Below are positions 34,901 through 45,830 of a stretch of DNA of 64,000 nucleotides, piece by piece (within the stretch, counting starts at the first letter, position 1; each line of letters opens with the position of its first letter). The notes under the pieces are model-generated. The model was not told the origin of the DNA. It saw only the letters and a list, made by a program, of their open reading frames with translations, and ran no database searches. The translations under genes were made by a program, and so were the position numbers. The stretch lies in contig NC_060022.1 in NCBI RefSeq assembly GCF_021134715.1, positions 4,469,001-4,533,000 on the forward strand. The letters run 5' to 3'. This stretch comes from Daphnia pulex. Lineage: Eukaryota > Arthropoda > Branchiopoda > Diplostraca > Daphniidae.

Positions 34901-37900
34901 CCGGGGCCAGCAAAGAAGAATGTGTTTTGACCAAGAAGAAATAAAATTTGTGGAAAATAGGTTTCGCGTTTCACAATCTCTTGGGCAATTCGTCGAGCTG
35001 CCAGAGTGTCTAGCGGGGGGAAAGAAAAAAGAACGTTCGTGTGATTGGAAATGTCCGTGTGTGTGTGTGTGTAACTTTGGTTGGAACACCTGGACGCGCT
35101 GTTATTTCTTTCCTTTTTTTTTCCTGTTTCATTCTTCGATTTATTTTTTGGCAGAAAAAGAAGAATGAATGAATGGGGGAAAAAAAGATACATATTTTTC
35201 TTTTGTTAAATTTTTTCGGGACTTTATGGTCCTGCACGCTGGGAGTCTATTGCAGCGATGATGTCGTGTCCCTGAGGCTATAGGCACGCGAGAGAAGGAG
35301 GCTCTTTTCTAGATATTCTCTACTGTTATACACCTTTTATCGTCTTTTCTCGATTTCCTCTCTCTCTCACTAGAGTCGTCCAACGTGTCTGATTTGTCAA
35401 TTGGGGAGAAGAGAGCGGACCAGACCCACAGGTGCCAGCCGCGGTTGGCCATTATTCTTTGAGCGCGAATAATGCCCAACGCCATTGAAAACAGACACCG
35501 TCTACCTTTTTTTGAAAGAATAAGCGATAAGATGTAACACATCCAACACACATGGGAAGTTATACACATCGTCTATAGTAGTCGCTTAACTATTAACTAT
35601 ACATATATATGTTGGACGGACATAATTCATTCGTTTGTCTAGAACGAGTCCATTTCCCCGAATTCATCGACAGGAAACCCGACACCTTTTTCTTCTTTTT
35701 CTTTGCTGGCCGGAGCCGTTTTTATCCCATCCAGCGTGTGTGTTTGTACAGTGACGCAATTGTGTGTTGGAAATTTTGTGTTGCTATGGGCGGGTTGAGC
35801 GGGTCGTCCGTGTCTGCTCCGTTGCGCAATCTATCGAATTCACGAGAGAGAAAGAAATAAATGATTCAGGAGAGAAAATGAGAAAGAATCATTCTTATTA
35901 TATATCCGTTTAGGATCTAGCGTATCATATAAGAGATGATCATTTGAGAACTTTTGCTGGGGAAGCGAGTTGTTGTTGGGGGTTTTCTTGGGTTGTTGGA
36001 TGGGGTCGAGTGGGACTTGATCTGCGTCTCGGCGGATGGGGGTTATAGGACGTCCCGCGGCGTCGTGTATAGTTGAAGCCTCCGAGCTCCATCTACGGGA
36101 CTAGAAAAGGGTGGACAGATGAGGAGATAGAAGATAGAAGAAGAAGAACCAATGGCGGGACTACAGCGAAGCAGCAACAACTTTTTTTTTTCTGTTTTGT
36201 TGTTGTTCTCCCGACCAAGGACCCCCCTCCCATCACAGGTCCACACAGTCACAACCACCCAACTCCTTCTTCTTCTTCTTCTTCTCCATTCATGAGAGTT
36301 TTGGGCTGCTGCTGACTGACTGACTTGACTCTATGAGAGAGCCCCATCCGCCTACGATTTCCGGTCACCTCTAATATCCATCTCCCGCGGCTTTTGAATG
36401 GGAAACTTGCCAAACAACCACCCAAAGAAGAAGAAGAAGAATAATGATAAAAATTCCCTTTTTATTATTAGATTTCTTTCTTTTTCTTTCTTTCTTTTTT
36501 TAAAAGGATAAGAAAGAAACACACATTCATCCAATCACGATGAAGCCCAGCACACACACACACACACCGTCGAGTTTGCATGATGAGATCATCCCGGTTT
36601 CTTATATATTCTCCCTCTCCTCCTTCTTCTCAACCTCCCCCCCCTTCTCATAACCACCTGGGGGATACGTGAAGGATAAGAATGAAATGAGAGAGAGAGA
36701 GAGAAACCTCCCGCTCACGCCACGCTGGCTGGCTGGGTGGCTGGAACGCAAAGTAACGGCAGTGCGTGAATCGTGAAAAGTCTTATGCAAATTTTTTTGG
36801 TATTTTTCTTGGGTTGTTTCATTTCTTTTTCTTTTTTAATCGGTAAAAGAGTGGAAACAAAGAGCAGCAATCCGCAGGTGTGTATTATCACAAAGGCAAT
36901 ACGAAATATAGACGCGGCGATAGAACTGTGCAGCACAGCCAAATATAAGAGAGGCCCAGCGAACGAACGATTATTCCAACCGGTTCGTATATACTCGTTC
37001 CACCGATTCCCCCCGTCGTCTCTCTTTCCCACCGATAATCTTTTTTTTTTCTTTCTTTTTTTTTCGCCTTTTTCCATAGGAAAATCATAAAAAATTTTTG
37101 GTTTTCTTAACCCTTGAAATCCTGAATGTAGCGAAAAATCTTGTCTGCCGACCGACCGAATCTGATTTTTATAGGTGTTTCGCTTTATTTGGCGTTATTT
37201 CTCTTGTGCTGCAGCCGGATGTGTCGATGAATAATTCATCGGATGTATCGATGAACATAATAGTAAAAAGAAAAGAAAGAAAAATAAAGTAACTTTTGGG
37301 TGAAGAAAGAAAACGATACTCACGAGCGGGAAAACGCAAGACACACGTCTCAAAGTTGAGAAAAATAAAATGGCAACCATCCACTACAAGTACAAAGAAA
37401 GTAAAGAAGAAAAAAAGAGTTAAAACCATCAGCTGTGTTTGTTTGTTTGTTACACAGCAAACCGCTTTTATCGCTGTATTTTTTGGGTTGGAATCAAAAA
37501 AGAGAGAGAGTGCCAGTGTGAGGGACAGCTATGCGATTATATACGTTGTACTACCCCGATAGTTGTTGTGTTATCGGGTTGAAAAAAAAACCATCCAGCG
37601 ATTTGTTGTGTGTGTGTTTATTCTTTAGAGTTTCCCACTCTGGAATGGATGAAATAAACGAACAGATCCGTCATTTAGTCGTTTCAAAGTTCCGTCTTTT
37701 TGATATTCTTTGTTTTCTTGTTGCTTCACGGTATCAGTTGAGTGGCCTGTGTTGTTGGTTAGATTTCTCCACCGTGTAGTGTCGTTGTCAGACACCCCGG
37801 CCCCAGCTCACTATACCAGTGCGCGTGACGACTTTTGAGAAATATCCCGAGACTACGTATACGTACGCGATGGCTAGCGCTAGCGCGCGCGCGCTCGATT

Positions 37901-39300
37901 TAGACTTGCAAATGATCCGTCGGCGGTCCGTTGGATTATCAATCAAGCCCTTTACAGCCGCGGCAGAAGCCCAGCGTCCGACCAAGAACATCGACAAGGT
38001 TTTCTCTCTCTTCTCATTGCCGAGACTCTTGTAGGAAAAAGAGAAAAAACAAATTTCTTGGACCGTCTCTCTCTCTCTCCTCTTTTACTTATTATTATTA
38101 TTATACTATCATCATTTATTATTCATTGGCCTCTTTTGGCCCACATAACGCTAGTAGTAGTGAATAATGTCCCAACTGGCTTGGGCTAATAACTCCCGAC
38201 GTGGGCAGTTTCGACTTTCGGTTAAGGCCATTTGTTATCAAGCGAAGAAAATGCGCGAGCACGAGACACGCACAATTCTATTTTATTCAATTTTCTTTTC
38301 TTTTTCCTTTTTATCTTTTTCTTATTTTATATTTTCTCTGCTGTCGTCTTGTAATTTTCGCCCGCCCAGCAATTCCGAGGATTCACAGTTGTATTGTAAT
38401 CACTCAGTCAGAAAGAAAGAAAGAAAGATAAAATAAGTGTGCGCATTTTACACAATCCTCCCACCATCGCTCCCGCGGTTATGGAGAAGAGAAGAAAAAA
38501 AAAACCTTGGCCGAAACCGCGCCGGGCGCGCACATCGTCGCAACACGAGAAGATGATACGGCAGACGACGACGGCCATGTTAGTGTGTCTGTCCCGTCTT
38601 AAGTTGCCCACTTTTAAGGAGCGACCACAGTTCAGCAGCAGCCAGTATCTCACTCTTTCTTTTCTTTCTCTTCTCTCTGATGGATGTACGCGAAATAATT
38701 GAGATCTCTATAAAAGGTTAATCGGATAAAGCGTGTTATATAGGGAAACCGGAAGTCGGATAATAACCATAAAATAACAAACAAACACAACAGTTGGACT
38801 TTGAATGGCCCTTTTTTCTCACTCCTAAAATAAAATAAATTTTTGTTCAAACTTGGAGACCCACAGAGAAAAGTTCTTAAAAAAAGGCGTTTGGAATCCA
38901 ATACTTTTGGTTACAAGAGATAACCAGAAAAATTTGAAAAAAAAAAGCCTCCCGGCTTTTTCATTCAATGAAATCCTGGATGCCCTGGCAAGATAACAAG
39001 AAAGGCAGACGGTGCTAGTATAATATAATAATAAAGTCATCGGCGTGCCGTGAATTGTCATAACGGATATTTATTTCGTTTATTACGGTGGATCATAATA
39101 AAGCAAAAAGAAAATATCAGTTAAGGAATGAACTTGGTTCGACATCAACTGAATGAAACATTACATCATACATTTCTGGATAGAATCTTTTAAGGTTGAA
39201 CGAAAAAAAAACGAAATTGAACCCAAAGAAAAATGGAGAGAAAAAAGATAAGCGAAAAGTGTTATTTTCGTTCTTGGAGTACAGGCGCGACCCTGGCCGT
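34901..39300. other. Gene-free region left of UCHL3
   Basis: Purine/pyrimidine-rich low-complexity DNA with many homopolymer and triplet tracts. Numerous 60-160 codon ORFs are present on both strands, but none shows a family motif or exon chain. The last few hundred bases before 39301 should carry the UCHL3 3' UTR. Confidence 0.5.
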
Positions 39301-40919
39301 TCACTCGGCGGCAGTCAAGGCGACCAACGTGAAATGAACTTCTTCGGGATCGACGGCCATCAGTTCGCGGCATACTTTGGCAGCGTCCTGCGTTGACACA
39401 AGGAAAGACAAGAAGACGAGAAAAGAACAAAAATTAAATATGAGTAGGCATTCAGCAAATAATGAAAATGACTCAAAGATAAACAGTGGAGATGGGAAGC
39501 GCGACGACGCCTGTTGATTCAACAGCTACCCGATGTTGACACGAGATTTCTGTCACTCCACCGGTAAAAGCAATCGACTACACCGAAAAGAATTATTGAC
39601 GTCTCGTTATATTCCCACAAGAGAACAAACAAAAGAGTTTTTAAAATGTGGGACCCAAAAAACCGGAAGCCACGCAGCTAAAGGGAGAAACCCAAAAAAT
39701 GGAATCTTTGCAACGTGCACGACACGTGAAAAAAGTTTTCAGCGCCCAAGAGAACCTGACGTCGAGGGAAAAAACTGACGAGAAACAAAACAAAACAGAG
39801 GAGTGTTTGGCGCATCAAAAGCAATAGGCCACTGATGAATTTTTAATGATTTCAGTGTGGGTGTCATATTTTGTTGTACTTGGTTAAAAGAAAAAAGAAA
39901 TATTTCCCCTACCTCCAGAAAAGTTTCCCGAGTGGTATTTCCGTGCGGGACTGGTTGGGGCTTGCGGCCATCTATCCACAATCGAAATAATTGAACGTTA
40001 GAAACACGATTTGAATTTTTGTTTTCTTTTTCCTAGAAAAAAGTGGGTGAGATATGTTTGATAACCACAAACTAACCCAGTTCATATAGCCCGCCATCTT
40101 TCTCGACCAAAGCGATGAAATGCAAGTTAACTTTCTCGTCTCGGCTGGGAGCCTCAGTTTGGCCTCCTTGAGCACTCTCTTCATGGGCAGATGATAGCCC
40201 GACGTCGGCTTCCAACTTCACTGCCCTCTCATCCGGAGAGAGGTCTTTGGTGGCGTCCAAAAAGTTCTTCAAATGTCCAGTTGAAACATCAATCCTATGA
40301 CACAACACAAATTAATTAGCAGGGGTAACTTAAAACTTGCCTCAGTTTGAGTAACGTGGGCTACCTGTCCAAGTTGTTGGCAACAGCATGGATCAATGCA
40401 ATAGTACCACATGCATTGCCGACAGTCTGCTTCAAGAAGTAGACATTGGGAGATACCGATTCAGATTTCTTTGCTTCTTCTTGCTTCTGGAAATAGCTTT
40501 CAAACTGCAAAACAATGCCGTTATCCAACATGTCTCTGCATTGTCTCTGAACATCTATATTACCTTATCGTTTAGAGGAAAGAGCAAGAGAACAGCCAAA
40601 GCGGGACTAGGTAGGGTGGCCAACAATTCAGAATCCAGGCCATACACATCATTGATTCTCCACTTGCTAGATACCCCAACACTTGTAAGAAACTGTATGC
40701 CAATTAAACATGCAATTCAATCATTAACTATTCAAACAGAATGCTGTACATCAAATAATGTGCTTACCTTGTTCATCACCTAATAGCCAAGAGAGACACC
40801 ATGAAATAGAAACAAAAGACATTTTACTACATGGACTAAAACACAAATATGTTGATTGCTTAATTTTTGATTACCTCTGGGTTCGACTCAAGTGGGATCC
40901 AGCGCTGGTTGTCTGACAT
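39301..40919 (-). CDS. UCHL3: Ubiquitin C-terminal hydrolase UCHL3, 229 aa, seven exons
   Basis: A cytosolic cysteine peptidase (family C12) that removes small adducts from the ubiquitin and NEDD8 C-terminus. Exons in order: 40875-40919, 40768-40779, 40564-40692, 40365-40504, 40077-40294, 39913-39971, 39301-39387, in frame. The start MSDNQRWIPLESNPE matches the family N-terminus. The catalytic Cys94 is in TVGNACGTIALIHA, His167 in VNLHFIAL, Asp182 in LYELDGRKP; the Gln of the oxyanion hole is in FLKQTVGNA. The crossover-loop segment ESAQGGQTEAPS is present, which favours UCHL3 over UCHL1. The second exon is only 12 nt (VMNK), yet it restores the expected sequence between NPE and FL. Length is within one residue of human UCHL3 (230). 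Complete and without anomalies. Confidence 0.96.
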
Positions 40920-42848
40920 TTTAAGTTAAATTAGGGGATGAAATACTCAAAATTAACTCGACTCGTAGCTTGTAGCTTCGACGTAGACAATACGAGAATG
41001 AGAAAACTAGTCGTTTGGTAGTGACGTCGAAAGCTCGAAACCTGTGAAAGTATGGGAAATCGTAAAAGCAACGTGACAAATTTATAGACTAGACCGTTAC
41101 CATGGCAATGGCTTGAAGCCCAAAATGCAGCATAGAATACCGCGAGTACTAATTGGAGTATTTTTTTTTTCTCTTTTTCATACAATCCAATTTGAATGGA
41201 AACGAATATTTCTTGGTATTTTACCTGATCCATTTTGACGTTTGCTTTGCGATTTTAATTTTTCAGAAGCCATTTAAACAATTTTGCGAAGAGATGGCGT
41301 TGTTCTAACCACAACAAGCCCACTTCATTTGAAATTGAATAATCTCAATTTCAGGTATTTTTCTTGTATTTATTACCTTTTGAATTGTTCATTCTGCTGG
41401 TGTCAACCAGGAATGTTGTTTTACGCTGTCTCAGCTTTTCCTGTACAGATTATTAATACTTCCGTAGTAGTTTCTTATAAATAGTTCCGTTGAGCGCTAG
41501 GCTTTTCTTATTACTGGAAAGTTAACAAAATAAATTATTTAATTGAACACGCATTTCGACCCAGCTTGAAATAAAAAAACTATTTTAACAAATATTTGTT
41601 GTTACTTTCTATGGCATATGCGTATGCGAAGCTGAAACATTTATTCCAATATGTCATTTATTGATCACAATTCTAAATTTCCATGAATAATTTCACAATT
41701 AGTAAAAGTAGCGCGCGCAGCTATAGGCCTATGGCTTTAGAGAAGACTTAGTGCGATGCCAGGGGTATTCGAGGAAGCATTAACTGTTTGTGTATTTAAT
41801 TTAACGTTATTGAAGCAGGTTTAAGTTAAGCTTTTTGCCGTTAACGGTTTCTTTTTACTCAAATGCCTGCCCCCGAGCTATAAATCCGTTCTTCATAGAC
41901 GATTCGCCATCTAGGGTGGGACGTTTAAGTAAAATGTTTATTAAACCGTTAACGGTTTAACGGACACGCTAGTGTATGCGTGTAACCGCCAATAACTTTA
42001 CAGTTTCCGTGAAATGTGGCACGAACGGCTTGCCATTAATGCAATAATTCATCGGATATTTTTGTTGATCACAATGGCTTAATTAGATAATAAGCTATAT
42101 ACATTCAATGTTGACGTGCGTCGTATGTGTTTTATCCTCCAAAGAGATCGTAGGCAAAAATATTGCTAAGCTTGTAACTTGATTGTTGCATATCTACAAA
42201 AAGGAAAGGACAGATTATGATTGATGCTGAACTTGAAAGTTTATATCAGACAACACAGGGGCTCGTGCTACCACTTTCACTTTGTTCTATTTCGGCATAT
42301 TTCTTTAAATTTTATGCTCAGACGGCTAAAACAACTGCAACTGTTGACAACTGTTTACATTTATTGTAAACTTATAACTTTTCGGAGAAGAAAAATTTAA
42401 TTTGGCGGACCTTTTTCAAGTCGGGAAGATATAATCTTATGGTCGAAGAGATCCGTATAAGGTGTTAGGTGGCACCATCTAAATAAAACATGATTTTAGA
42501 AGGCCATTTATATTAGGAAAGTTAATAAATGCTGGCATTCTAGCCTCCAGATGGGCTGACAAAACAAAATAGAAACAAGTGACCTAGAAGTGCATTAAAG
42601 CTTTACCATTTTTATACTTTAAAGTAAAAAACGTAAATAAAGCAGCATAGGTGAACGAATAAATCCTAACTAAAGAGTAACATGTTAATTAGTGAAAATG
42701 TCGTTATTTTATTAAAGCGTAGGTTAATACACGGTAAATTACAGATTGCGGATTGACGATATACATTTCAACCATTCGTCACTCAGGTATAACAACCCGG
42801 GGTCGACAGCAGCAGGTACGTCGTATTGAATTTGTGCTAATAAGGTAT
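40920..42848. other. Intergenic region between UCHL3 and the bestrophin gene
   Basis: Probable UCHL3 5' UTR and promoter at the left, and the 3' UTR of the leftward-transcribed bestrophin at the right. A dispersed repeat shared with 1.9 kb lies near 41.9 kb. No other gene is supported. Confidence 0.5.
41902..41975. repeat. Dispersed repeat, copy B (partner near 1.9 kb)
   Basis: Shares 'cgccatctagggtg' followed by 'gttaacggtttaac' and a 'cggacac..tagtg' tail with about 1858-1950. The palindrome-like ccgttaacgg occurs twice near this copy (about 41840 and 41947). Likely a transposable-element fragment. Confidence 0.65.
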
Positions 42849-44716
42849 TCAACAGTAGGTCTCAGAAAGGGCCGATTGTAGCGCTACTTGCTGCGCATAG
42901 TCAAGTTTAAATTGCTTTTGCGGCTGAAAATGCAAATTAAAAAATTATTTCTGCAGGTATAATGAGTGAAATCGACTAACCAAGTTATAGAACACATCTT
43001 CTAGTCTTTTGGTGTAAAGTTCCGTCAGCCGCAAGGAGTCCTACATGCAGTCATACTGGTTAACGCAGTTTTGATTTGATTAATGTATTAATAGAATACC
43101 TGGATGTGGGCTTCACAAAGTTGCTTGACGTCAATGTCGGTGTCGTCATTTCCGAACGGATTTACGGCCGCTCTTCCGAAACTCAGCCAAGCGATGAAGA
43201 CGAAAAACTGCGTGAGATGCAAAACGTCCAAAATGATGGACTAATTAGCTAAATGAAAGCTGATGAGGTCAAACCTGAATGTAGGGCATAACAGGAAAAT
43301 ATCCGATGACATGCCGAACGATTTCGTTATCAAATTTTGGCAGATTGCGAGCCATAGCCGTGACCAATCCGAACCAATAAACCACTATGATGACGGCCTT
43401 ATTAAACGAAGAACCAAATTCATTAATAACATACCTATGAAAGTGCAATCTATGCACCTTTTTCTATACCTGAATCACGGCGTATGGAATATTTTGCGTT
43501 GAGAACTGATGTGAAATTGTTCAACGTTTATAAAAGCTTATTTTATCGGTGTAAAAATAATGATAAGGCATACTTTAATGACGTTGCTGCAGTTCTTCTT
43601 GAATGTCATGATGGCTTCAACGTTCTTGTTGTGGCTCGATTTATTAATGTATCGGCCCTGTATCAAACATTCCTTTAACAGTAGAAGCATCCCTATAAAA
43701 GAGATTGGAAGATTTTTATTTTATGTTCGAAAAGAATTATCGACTAGTCTAACCGTAAGGCCATACATTCAATAACGATCAAAGGGCGTGGTGGTGGGGG
43801 ATATCTTCCGCGCTGAAGTATATGCTTCTCTTCCTCCAGAAGAATCCCTACAGGTCATAAAAGACCAAGCACATAAAGAATGAATTACTGCTGGTCAAAA
43901 AGTGAGCAGATTAATTTAATAAAATGAATAGAGAATTAACCTGAATTTTGGATAGAAGTTAAATTCGGAAATTTGTCTCGTAAAGGTTTGCACACGATGC
44001 GAAATGTGAGTATCCACGCGAGGACAACCCAACGAGCGTACTGGTCAACAATCGCTGGACCCTATTCCCCAATAAATGTAATAAACGCGATTATTAGATT
44101 CAATTTACCCGCGTTATATACCAACATTCCTATGGTCGTCATACTTCGGGCAAATTTGGTTTCAGCGACATGAGGAAGATGGTGGTCGTTCTAGCGGTGC
44201 CGGGCGTCGTCATCTGCATAGTGAACAATCGATGCAGCGCCGTGTTCGTGAAGAATCCGAGCATAATCATCCAGTTAAACGAGCGCGTGTAGCGTGCGAA
44301 ATAGGCGGTCAAAGCCTCAAAGTGTCTACCATTAAAAATTCAGACTATAAATTGAAAACTCATATCTTTAAAAATTCGTATAGAAAAATTTGGGATTTAC
44401 TCTTTTTGTTTCTCGTTCAAGCCGAAATTGTAAAGCGCTGTCAATGAGAAGTAAACGACAAGAAACACGAGTGAATGCCTCCAAATCATCTTGTAGAGAC
44501 TTCTCTTCCACCTTTAATAAAACGTTGCGGATAAATAAACATTTGTTGAATTTCTAAACTGCACTAATTGAAGAAATTAAATGAATCGCTTTACCGGAAA
44601 AGAATGTTGCAACTTTCACCGAAACGGAAGGCGTCAAAATAGCTCTTTTGTCCAACTTGGAAAGCTTCATCCTTGTTACTGCTGGTCATATTATTATGCA
44701 ATGTGGAAAATAGCAT
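42849..44716 (-). CDS. Bestrophin-family anion channel, 378 aa, eleven exons
   Basis: A predicted Ca2+-regulated chloride channel of the plasma membrane or organelles, pentameric in known relatives. Exons in order: 44595-44716, 44401-44511, 44145-44325, 43941-44061, 43767-43847, 43574-43692, 43470-43505, 43275-43397, 43100-43207, 42981-43040, 42849-42923; frame holds throughout. Family landmarks: RWKRSLYKMIW, LGFFTNTALHRLF, RWVVLAWILTFRIVCKPLR, NIPYAVIQAVIIVVYWFG and the Ca2+-clasp motif NPFGNDDTDID (from residue 314). One coding exon is 36 nt. An ATG nine codons downstream (44689) could be the true start, giving 369 aa. The C-terminal tail after the clasp is short, ending SALSETYC, unlike the long tails of vertebrate BEST proteins. 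It belongs to the divergent invertebrate bestrophin-like group; the exact subgroup is uncertain. Confidence 0.9.
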
Positions 44717-45083
44717 GTAGTTCACGCGGAGACGACGGTCGAACTGCCTCCATATAACAGTGTCGCGGGAAACGAATGTTCAATTTTTGTTTTTTTCCTC
44801 CTTTTCGCCTGCGGCTCAATTGATATCAGATAAGAGTTAAAGAAGAAAAAAAAAATGACTCGACGACCTAAAAGGATTACCAACCAACCAGTAGATTTTA
44901 ACCTATAATACTAAAACAGATAAATTGAATTTTATGTACCAGGCTGCTGGATAACAATCTTTATTTTGCCGTTTTATTGTTCAACTCTCTCTGAGACTGC
45001 ATTGACACAACACACACATATGACGACACCAGCATGATTGGATAAGATCAGTGATAAAAAGGCGAACTCTTTTTTTAAATATT
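44717..45083. other. Short spacer, bestrophin promoter / acetyltransferase 3' end
   Basis: About 370 bp between two leftward genes. It should carry the 3' UTR of the acetyltransferase and the bestrophin promoter. Nothing else is visible. Confidence 0.45.
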
Positions 45084-45830
45084 TCAGATTTTGAGTGCCA
45101 TCAAGTGGCCCACTCTGTGCCCTGGGATATTGGCCAATGGAAAGTCCTCATCGAACTTGAATTCGTAATACTTGACGGTTCTCAGAATGTCGAAGCCAAA
45201 CTTAGAGGTCACTTTTGCCGTGTACTCACTAAGGGCTTCTGTCCAAACTGCTCCCGCACCTTCGGCCCGCGCAATTCCCAGCGAAAATTCCACCAACTTT
45301 GTAGCTAGACCTTGGCGAGCATAGCGATCATCCACAGCCAGAATGCTCAACTCCATTTTCAAATCCGTTTTGTAAATGTCAAAGACGTTGACATCTCGGT
45401 TGATGTACTCGAGCACAGCCTTGTGCAATCGGCCGACGGGAATCTGAGCTGGGTTCGAACTTTTACTGGCGTAGGGCTCCAATGATGGGCCAACATCCGT
45501 CGAATTCTTTGTCTTGAATTCGTTGATGGCCACTGCCACGATTTGCTGGTGTCGGCAGACATCCCGCACGAGCAGCGAATGAGGGGTTTTGACGCAATCA
45601 CGGACGAGATCTTGTATCCATTCAGGTCGCTTGGCCTCTTCCGATTCGTCATACAATCCCAGTTGGCGGATGGGTGCCAGCGGAAAGAAATGGCGCAACA
45701 GAAATTCAAATATCTCGTCAGCTTCATCCGCTCGTGCTACGTGGGTAATCAACCGCTGTTGTCTGTTGCCGTTGTTCGCGACAGGCAGCTCCAATTCGAG
45801 TGGAAATGTCAACGCGTTGTCTCCTGTCAT
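45084..45830 (-). CDS. GNAT-family N-acetyltransferase, arylalkylamine-NAT-like, copy 1 (248 aa)
   Basis: Predicted to transfer acetyl from acetyl-CoA to an amine substrate. A single coding exon; the ATG at 45830 sits two bases after a good acceptor (aaatattcag), so an untranslated first exon lies upstream. The fold is marked by the N-terminal ADEADEIFEFLLRHFFPLAP helix region and by motif A, ILAVDDRYARQGLATKLVE, which carries the acetyl-CoA pyrophosphate loop (R-Q-G-L-A). This is followed by the helix GIARAEGAGAVWTEALS and the C-terminal segment TVKYYEFKFDEDFPLANI. This layout matches insect arylalkylamine N-acetyltransferase-like proteins used in amine inactivation and cuticle chemistry. 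A paralogue lies 4 kb upstream on the same strand. Substrate is unknown. Confidence 0.85.
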   Translation of the reverse strand: MTGDNALTFPLELELPVANNGNRQQRLITHVARADEADEIFEFLLRHFFPLAPIRQLGLYDESEEAKRPEWIQDLVRDCVKTPHSLLVRDVCRHQQIVAVAINEFKTKNSTDVGPSLEPYASKSSNPAQIPVGRLHKAVLEYINRDVNVFDIYKTDLKMELSILAVDDRYARQGLATKLVEFSLGIARAEGAGAVWTEALSEYTAKVTSKFGFDILRTVKYYEFKFDEDFPLANIPGHRVGHLMALKI

